This document shows, one piece after another, positions 8,132 to 13,168 of a DNA stretch of 13,168 nucleotides. This DNA comes from Calditrichia bacterium (GTDB lineage Bacteria; Calditrichota; Calditrichia; RBG-13-44-9; J042). Where the stretch lies: the NCBI GenBank assembly GCA_030430345.1, contig JAUIFT010000023.1, forward strand, positions 1-13,168, written 5' to 3'. Position 1 is the stretch's first letter; the number at the start of each line of letters is the position of its first letter. The notes beneath the pieces are model-generated. The model was not told where the DNA came from. It did no database searches and saw only the letters and a list, made by a program, of their open reading frames with translations. A program made the position numbers and the translations under genes.

Positions 8132-8159
8132 ATTCAGTTTACCGGGAGATTAACTGAAT
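8132..8159. repeat. Short inverted repeat
   Basis: ATTCAGTT (8132-8139) and AACTGAAT (8152-8159) are perfect reverse complements separated by 12 bases. The repeat lies between the RNase G hairpin and the next gene. It could be a regulatory palindrome or a small hairpin; no T run follows. Confidence 0.4.
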
Positions 8160-8239
8160 GATGCTGTTCCGTGACGGCAACTGTTATCACTATCTAAGTG
8201 TAGTTAACTGTTAATTGATAAAACAGAGGAGTTAAAGTA

Positions 8240-9391
8240 ATGGATTATTACCGTTTCGGAAGAGTGCTGGTACCGGAAGGAGGGATGTTCGAAGATGTCG
8301 ACAGTGCCCTGGAATTTACCCGTGAAGTTGAGCAGGAATCTTTGCTGGAGCAAATTCAGGATCTTGGGTTTACGACCGACGAAGAGGGCATACTTCATGT
8401 GCTGATCAATAACAAGCGTTATAACATTACGCTTTCCGCGCTGAAGGATCTCTGTAAGTTGCTGAAAGTGCCGGCAAGTTACATCAATAAATTCCCCGGC
8501 AGAGATCTGGTGCTGGAAAACCTCAATAACAATCCTTATCTCAAGGAAAATACCGACACCGTTAAACTGGCGATCTGGGCGCACGAGGAAAACCCGGTAA
8601 TTACCGGCGTGCTGCCCGGCGCAGACGGCGGCCCCTCCTTTACAGAATACCTGGAAATGTTGCAGGATAGCGAAGTATTTGATCGGGAGAATGTCGAACT
8701 GGATCAGATTGCGATTACCGGCGAAGAGATAGTGTTGTATTTTTTCCTGCCGGAAGAGTTGAATCACGAACGCTTTAGCTTTAATCTCGGTTACGCCATG
8801 CATTATTCCGCGACGACTGCCGCGGATTTCGTAATCTATCCTTTCTGCAAAATGACTGTGGTCGCGAACTCCGGCGAACCATTCGACTTCGATTTTGAAA
8901 GCAGCACGAAACTGCATATCGCCAAACGCAAAAAAGAAGATTTCCTTTCGGAGCTGATGGATATTGCACCGAGTTACGTCGGTCAGGACCTTGGTGCATA
9001 TTATGAGGAAGTGGTGAAGTATGGCACCGTTTCCCGCAATCTTGATGAAGTAAAATATGCGATTCTGAAATATCTGAAATCGAAGGCGGTTTCAACCTAT
9101 AACTATGGCGGTATGAAAATAGATGGCAACGAAGTGGCCCAGGAAGTGATTCCGGAGTATAAAGAATTCTACCAGGCCAATCAGGAACAATTGAAAACCG
9201 AGGCGACTTATTCCACGAATAATCTGCCGGTTGGTTTTTATTTACCGGCCTATTTCAATCGCTTTTTTACGTTTCCGTCCAATATTGAAAATCCGGCGTT
9301 TATGATCCGCTACCGGAAAGCGATCGGTGCTTGTTTAAACAAGATGCTTGATGAGGTGGGGGATGTGGTTGTAGATGCCCGGCCAGAGTAG
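8240..9391 (+). CDS. Uncharacterised protein, weak DUF932-like resemblance
   Basis: A 383-residue acidic, apparently soluble protein without signal peptide or membrane segments. Residues about 50-97 (for example ITLSALKDLCKLLKVPASY and LENLNNN) recall the start of DUF932 phage/plasmid-like proteins, where a short beta strand is followed by a helix, a 'vP.sYl' turn and an Asn-rich stretch. This is pattern recognition, not a database match. The C-terminal part has aromatic patches (VGFYLPAYFNRFFTFP) and ends in a helix. The ATG at 8240 has a good ribosome site (GAGGAG at 8226-8231). The gene stands alone between two inverted repeats and faces the next gene tail to tail. Codon use looks like its neighbours. 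DUF932 members lie mostly on mobile elements, yet nothing mobile is seen here. Function unknown. Confidence 0.85.
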   Translation: MDYYRFGRVLVPEGGMFEDVDSALEFTREVEQESLLEQIQDLGFTTDEEGILHVLINNKRYNITLSALKDLCKLLKVPASYINKFPGRDLVLENLNNNPYLKENTDTVKLAIWAHEENPVITGVLPGADGGPSFTEYLEMLQDSEVFDRENVELDQIAITGEEIVLYFFLPEELNHERFSFNLGYAMHYSATTAADFVIYPFCKMTVVANSGEPFDFDFESSTKLHIAKRKKEDFLSELMDIAPSYVGQDLGAYYEEVVKYGTVSRNLDEVKYAILKYLKSKAVSTYNYGGMKIDGNEVAQEVIPEYKEFYQANQEQLKTEATYSTNNLPVGFYLPAYFNRFFTFPSNIENPAFMIRYRKAIGACLNKMLDEVGDVVVDARPE

Positions 9392-9432
9392 CGCCGAGTA
9401 TTTAGGTTGAAGCAAATCCAAGTAGTTTTTGT

Positions 9433-9506
9433 AAAGTGGCAGTAGCAGTAAGTAGTGGCAGTTGTTTTTTCCTGCCGGCTACAACTGCTACTGCCACTTT
9501 CTTTTT
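9433..9506 (+). terminator. Long hairpin between convergent genes
   Basis: A perfect 17-base arm AAAGTGGCAGTAGCAGT (9433-9449) pairs with ACTGCTACTGCCACTTT (9484-9500). A CTTTTT tract follows on the plus strand and runs into the stop codon of the convergent gene. The loop holds a second, imperfect copy of the left arm (near 9452-9465) that could pair with ACAACTG (9481-9487) instead. It probably ends transcription of the gene at 8240-9391. On the minus strand the flank is A-rich, so termination in that direction is less clear. Confidence 0.75.
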
Positions 9507-10590
9507 AGCCTTCGCGTTTGTCCTGCAATAAATCTTCGTATTCTTCCTTCGCTTCCAGAACAATATCAATATATGATTGACTGTCGGAAATGAATCCGGC
9601 TTTTTCCATAATGGTAAAGAAAGCAGTGAAAGATGTCAGCAGCAAATTTTCACCGGCTTCGTTGGCCTTCATTTTCCGGAAGAAATAATCGAGTATAAAT
9701 TCTTCCACCAGGTCCGCTTCAAAGGAAAGCAGATAGTTCTGGCGGTTGTCGATCAAAAAATTGTTGAGGAAGGTGCGGATGTTTTTGCGTTGCGCGCTAA
9801 CTTCCGTTGCGGAGAATTCCTGACTTTCGAGGTACTTCCCAAACAGGCTGACCACGCCACTGTGCAGTTCCCGGGCTTTCGGGATGTTCGGGTCATCTTC
9901 CTGATAAAAATTGACGCCGCCTTCCAAAGCAGCCAACTCCTGATGGAGCGCGGATAGTGCTGTAAAATCATCATCCGGTAAGAGGGCTTTTACGGCAGCG
10001 CTATCAATTTCGGGAATCTCGGGCATATCCAGCGAGAAAGCGGGGGCTGCAGCAGCAGGCGTTTCTGCCGGTGCAGGTGTTTCTGCTGCTGTGTCGTCGT
10101 CTTCCGGTGAAAAATCTACGTCCACTGCTGCCTGGATTTCTTCGGCTGTAAAGCGATTCAGCTCTTCTTCTGTATGGCTTTCCGGAGAGAAGTGAATGTG
10201 GCGCTTCAGCATAATATCGCAGAGTTCTTCAAAATTCATGGCCGAAGACCAGAGGTGCTGTTCGTAAGCGGTTTTCAGTGTTGCTAGCTTGATGTCCCGC
10301 TGGGCCATATCCTGTTCGGCAAATCCCTGCCAGAATCCCTGGATCAGGGTTGCCAGAGATTGCATGGCATTCATATCTTGCGGTTGCGCGAGCATAACAA
10401 TTGGCTCGGAAAAGTCCATCATACTTTTTGCCGGGCCGGACATGCCTCCGGGAATGTTGCCGGGCATATTCATCATAAATTGTTTTCTTTTCGGACGGGT
10501 CTTGCGAATGGCCTTTTTCACAGAACGCCGTTTCAGCGCTTTCGCCTGACGATTCTTCTGGTTTTTCTTTTTGCTCTTCTTTTTCGCCAT
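9505..10590 (-). CDS. Orphan protein with basic N-terminal tail
   Basis: 361 residues, no family recognised. Residues 1-37 are extremely basic (20 Lys/Arg), suggesting nucleic-acid or ribosome binding. A Met/Gly/Pro-rich stretch (about 38-58) and a mostly helical segment (about 70-160) follow. Then comes an acidic, Ala/Pro-rich flexible linker (about 161-195) and a helical C-terminal domain (about 200-361) with a cluster of Phe and Leu around 290-330. The pattern from SAQRKNIRTFLNNFL to MEKAGFI vaguely recalls the helical core-binding domain of tyrosine recombinases, but no catalytic domain is present, so I make no functional claim. No signal peptide or membrane segment. The ATG has AAGGA seven bases upstream, and a good promoter lies about 95 bases before it. 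A terminator separates it from the efflux gene on the same strand. Confidence 0.83.
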   Translation of the reverse strand: MAKKKSKKKNQKNRQAKALKRRSVKKAIRKTRPKRKQFMMNMPGNIPGGMSGPAKSMMDFSEPIVMLAQPQDMNAMQSLATLIQGFWQGFAEQDMAQRDIKLATLKTAYEQHLWSSAMNFEELCDIMLKRHIHFSPESHTEEELNRFTAEEIQAAVDVDFSPEDDDTAAETPAPAETPAAAAPAFSLDMPEIPEIDSAAVKALLPDDDFTALSALHQELAALEGGVNFYQEDDPNIPKARELHSGVVSLFGKYLESQEFSATEVSAQRKNIRTFLNNFLIDNRQNYLLSFEADLVEEFILDYFFRKMKANEAGENLLLTSFTAFFTIMEKAGFISDSQSYIDIVLEAKEEYEDLLQDKREG

Positions 10591-10682
10591 TATCTATTCC
10601 TTGGTTACAGTTCAGTTGCGCGCGATCTTTCGTTGGTCATAAACCGAAAAAGATAAGCGGTGTGCCGTAGCAACGCAATGGA

Positions 10683-10710
10683 ATTGTATGATTTTTGAAT
10701 GAAATGTAAA
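10683..10710 (-). promoter_or_regulatory. Sigma-70-type promoter for the basic-tail protein
   Basis: Read on the minus strand, TTTACA (10710-10705) and TACAAT (10688-10683) are separated by 16 bases. Each matches the bacterial housekeeping consensus at five of six positions. The spacing and position suit a start site giving a leader of roughly 85 bases before the ATG at 10590. The sigma-factor preferences of this organism are not known. Confidence 0.55.
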
Positions 10711-10753
10711 GATGAGACAGCGGTTTTTTTAACAGCATTACTACGGGCTAAAT

Positions 10754-10785
10754 AAAAATCGCCATGATTTTTCATGGCGATTTTT
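10754..10785 (-). terminator. Rho-independent terminator after RND gene
   Basis: AAAAATCGCCATG (10754-10766) and CATGGCGATTTTT (10773-10785) form a perfect 13-pair stem with a 6-base loop. It begins 23 bases past the stop codon of the minus-strand efflux gene. Because A and T runs flank both sides it could work in either direction. Confidence 0.92.
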
Positions 10786-10808
10786 GGAATAATTTATCTT
10801 CGGTAAAA

Positions 10809-13168
10809 TCAAGTCGCCTGCGGCGCCTCATCCAGTCCGTCGAGCGGTTCGTAAGCGGCTTCAGCGGATTCGTCAGATTTTTCACTGCTGAAAAGATCGC
10901 TAAGTATGTAATACATTACCGGCACAACTACCAGTGTTAATACCGTCGAGAAAAGTAAGCCGTAGATAACCGCTACGCCCATACTGCTCCAGAATTGCGA
11001 ACTCTCTGTTCCAAACTGGATGAATTTGCTCAGATTGGTTGAGCCGCTGAGCAAACCGATAAAATCGACATTAATACCAATCGTCAGCGGAATCAACCCA
11101 AGAATGGTTGTAATGGCCGTAAGAATTACCGGGCGCAAGCGGGTTTTGCCGCCTTGTACAATTGCTTCCAGCTTGGAATAGCCACGTTCCCGCAGTTTTT
11201 GTATATAATCGATGAGCACGATGGCATTGTTCACCACTACCCCGGCCAGCGATATAATCCCGATCCCGGTCATAATGATACCGAACGGACGCATGGTTAT
11301 CCACAGGCCGAAGAAAACGCCGAAGAATGAGAGTAGTACGGACATAAGAATAACAAAGGGCAGCGTCACCGAGTTAAACTCCGAGACAAGAATGAAGAAA
11401 ATTAGAAAGATCGAAATCAAGAAGGCATTCGCCAGAAAGTCCATCGATTTTTGTTGCTCTTCATTCTGGCCGGCAAAAGAAATGCTGTATCCGGCCGGCA
11501 GTAAAAATCCTTCCAGGCGGGCCTTGCAGGCTTCCAGTACTTCCGCCGGATTTTGCGCCAGCGACTCACCAGTAATTAGCACCACCCGGTCGCCATCAAC
11601 ATGGTTGATGCTGCTCAGGCCAGAGGCGAGTTGAATCGTGGCAAAATTGGCGAGCGGATAATGCACGCCTTCGTGGAAAACCGTCAGGTTAAGCAAGTCG
11701 TTATAACTCTGCCGGAAGTTCTGCTGGAAACGCACGGTAATGTCATATTCATCGGTACCGACGCGGTATTCCGAGGCTTCAGTACCGTTTACCGCCGTGC
11801 GAATGGTATTGGCGACCATCTGGGTGTTCAGGCCAAGCATGGCTGCTTTTTCCCGGTCTATCCGTACCGTCAACTCCGGTTTCCCTTTCTGGAAGCTATT
11901 CTTTATTTTGGTGATGTTCGGGACATCTTCAATCGTTTTTATAATGTCCGTAGCAATTTGGGATAGAATCTCGTATTCCGGGCCACGAATCTGAATTTCT
12001 ACCGGCTTGCCGGTGGGCGGACCGTCGTTCGGTTTGGTCACATCAACAATTGCCCCGGGGATGCCATGGATCGCTGCGGACACTTCATCCATAGTAAGAA
12101 AAGAATTCTGTTCTCTGTCGATTCTATCGAGCAATTCTATGGTTACCTGGGAGCGATGGGAAACACTGCCGCCGGCCCCAAAATCGAAAGGATCGGAAAC
12201 ATTACCAACATTGGAGACATATGCTTCCAAATCCGCGGCGCTTTTCACCCGTTCTTCGACAATTTTAACGATATCATCGGAGGTTTGCACCCGGGTGCCG
12301 AGCGGCGCTTCAATATCCACGATAATCTGTTGCGGTTCGGTATTCGGGAAGAGCTCCACACCGTAACGAGCGAAATTCAATACTGCCCAGATCATAAACA
12401 TACCGATAAAACCGGTAAATGTTAAAGCAAGGGTTTTCTTCCGGTTATCCAATGCCCAGCGCAGTGTGGTTTCATAACGCACCACCAGCCAGCGCAGGAA
12501 ACGGTCGCCCCAGAGTTTATCCATATTCGGATTCAGTTTCAGGTATTTAGAGGCGATGACCGGATTGAAGATCAGCCCGACAAAAAGCGAACAGCTCAGG
12601 GTTATGATCAGGGTGATTGGGAGGAATTTCATGAACTCTCCCATAATGTCATTCCAGAAAATCAACGGAATGAAAGCCATCAAAGTGGTAGCAGTGGAAA
12701 CAACGACGGCGATACCTACTTCCGCGGTGCCGTCTTTCGCAGCCTGCATCAGGCTCTTGCCTTCTTCATGATGGCGATAAATGTTCTCCACAATCACAAT
12801 GGCATTATCGACCAGCATCCCCAGGGCAAGAATCAGGCTGAAGAGCACCATCATGTTCAGTGTGTAGCCGAGAAACCCGATGATCATAAAAGATATGAGC
12901 ATGGAGAGGGGAATGGCGATGCCGACCAGCAAGCCGTTGCGGGCGCCCATAAAGAAGTAAAGAACGAAAACCACCAGTAACAGCCCGGAGATAATATTAT
13001 TTTCCAGATCATTTACCATGGTGTTGATTTGCTCGGACATATCCATGACGATGACGTATTCCGTAGAGGTGGGAAATTTTTTGCTTTCCGTTTTCAGTAT
13101 CTCCCGAATGTCTTCCGTCATGCGAATAATATTTTCACCGCTCCGTTTGGTAATATTCAAGGTTACGC
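10809..13168 (-). CDS. RND-family efflux transporter, inner-membrane subunit (5' end missing)
   Basis: Proton-driven inner-membrane pump of the AcrB/HAE1 type, which works with a periplasmic adaptor and an outer-membrane channel. About 786 C-terminal residues are visible; the frame stays open to the window edge, so the true start and roughly 250-300 residues (TM1 and part of the porter domain) lie outside. Counting from the codon at 13160, TM2-TM6 span about 53-205 with GMLVDNAIVIVENI (Asp118-Asn119), where AcrB has an Asp-Asp proton relay. A linker and TM7 (about 243-264) follow, then the second porter/docking domain, and TM8-TM12 with VVNNAIVLIDYI. The tail is acidic. Substrate cannot be told; the NN/DN signatures are common in HAE1-like pumps. 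Adaptor and channel genes are probably upstream, outside the window. Confidence 0.94.
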   Translation of the reverse strand, partial: VTLNITKRSGENIIRMTEDIREILKTESKKFPTSTEYVIVMDMSEQINTMVNDLENNIISGLLLVVFVLYFFMGARNGLLVGIAIPLSMLISFMIIGFLGYTLNMMVLFSLILALGMLVDNAIVIVENIYRHHEEGKSLMQAAKDGTAEVGIAVVVSTATTLMAFIPLIFWNDIMGEFMKFLPITLIITLSCSLFVGLIFNPVIASKYLKLNPNMDKLWGDRFLRWLVVRYETTLRWALDNRKKTLALTFTGFIGMFMIWAVLNFARYGVELFPNTEPQQIIVDIEAPLGTRVQTSDDIVKIVEERVKSAADLEAYVSNVGNVSDPFDFGAGGSVSHRSQVTIELLDRIDREQNSFLTMDEVSAAIHGIPGAIVDVTKPNDGPPTGKPVEIQIRGPEYEILSQIATDIIKTIEDVPNITKIKNSFQKGKPELTVRIDREKAAMLGLNTQMVANTIRTAVNGTEASEYRVGTDEYDITVRFQQNFRQSYNDLLNLTVFHEGVHYPLANFATIQLASGLSSINHVDGDRVVLITGESLAQNPAEVLEACKARLEGFLLPAGYSISFAGQNEEQQKSMDFLANAFLISIFLIFFILVSEFNSVTLPFVILMSVLLSFFGVFFGLWITMRPFGIIMTGIGIISLAGVVVNNAIVLIDYIQKLRERGYSKLEAIVQGGKTRLRPVILTAITTILGLIPLTIGINVDFIGLLSGSTNLSKFIQFGTESSQFWSSMGVAVIYGLLFSTVLTLVVVPVMYYILSDLFSSEKSDESAEAAYEPLDGLDEAPQAT

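Noticed and set aside
8204..8917. 237-codon minus-strand open frame over the 5' part of the DUF932-like gene
   Set aside because: The plus-strand frame has a good ribosome site and runs full length; the antisense frame covers only part of it and shows no family signature.
9433..9500. CRISPR-like or insertion-sequence end
   Set aside because: There is a single palindrome without regularly spaced repeats, spacers, a transposase or target-site duplication.
9577..9957. 126-codon plus-strand open frame within the basic-tail gene
   Set aside because: Antisense to a longer frame that has a promoter, a ribosome site and a sensible domain layout.
13158..13160. TTG at the right edge as a start codon for the efflux gene
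   Set aside because: The frame stays open to the window edge, and the sequence begins inside the porter domain of an RND protein, so the gene is cut by the window.

Overview
The window is an ordinary-looking chromosomal segment from a bacterium with an outer membrane. The evidence is a large RND (resistance-nodulation-division) efflux pump subunit, an RNase E/G homologue and a fused radical-SAM-like/DUF2344 protein. Base composition is moderate, roughly half G+C in genes and more AT-rich between them. I cannot fix the phylum from the sequence; a lineage near the FCB group (for example Calditrichota-like) is a guess. There are no tRNA or rRNA genes, CRISPR arrays, insertion sequences or phage modules.

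Layout, left to right. (1) Positions 1-2865: pyruvate phosphate dikinase (ppdK) with a strong Shine-Dalgarno, an ARG-box-like palindrome upstream and a clear terminator. (2) Positions 2866-6150: a leader rich in small hairpins, then argR overlapping a large protein. That protein has the architecture of the TIGR03960 radical SAM family (B12-binding-like domain, radical SAM core, DUF2344), but the Fe-S cysteine motif is gone. (3) Positions 6151-8064: a 333-base gap with a small ORF and hairpins, then an RNase E/G gene. The order radical-SAM/DUF2344 protein then RNase G is a familiar conserved neighbourhood in many bacteria, where it is often followed by rplU/rpmA; those do not follow here. (4) Positions 8065-9504: an uncharacterised gene with weak DUF932-like resemblance, flanked by two unusual repeated-word palindromes. 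(5) Positions 9505-13168, minus strand: an orphan protein with a very basic N-terminal tail and its own promoter, and the 3' three-quarters of an RND efflux transporter gene that runs off the window, followed by a textbook terminator.

The most notable point is the apparent pseudo-enzyme state of the radical-SAM-like protein: only four cysteines in 876 residues, none in a CX3CX2C arrangement, although the flanking family motifs are well kept. It is encoded directly after an ArgR whose usual Gly-Asp-Asp arginine-binding motif reads Gly-Glu-Asn. Both look like genuine divergence rather than frameshifts, because the reading frames are intact. I saw no clear new multi-gene system.
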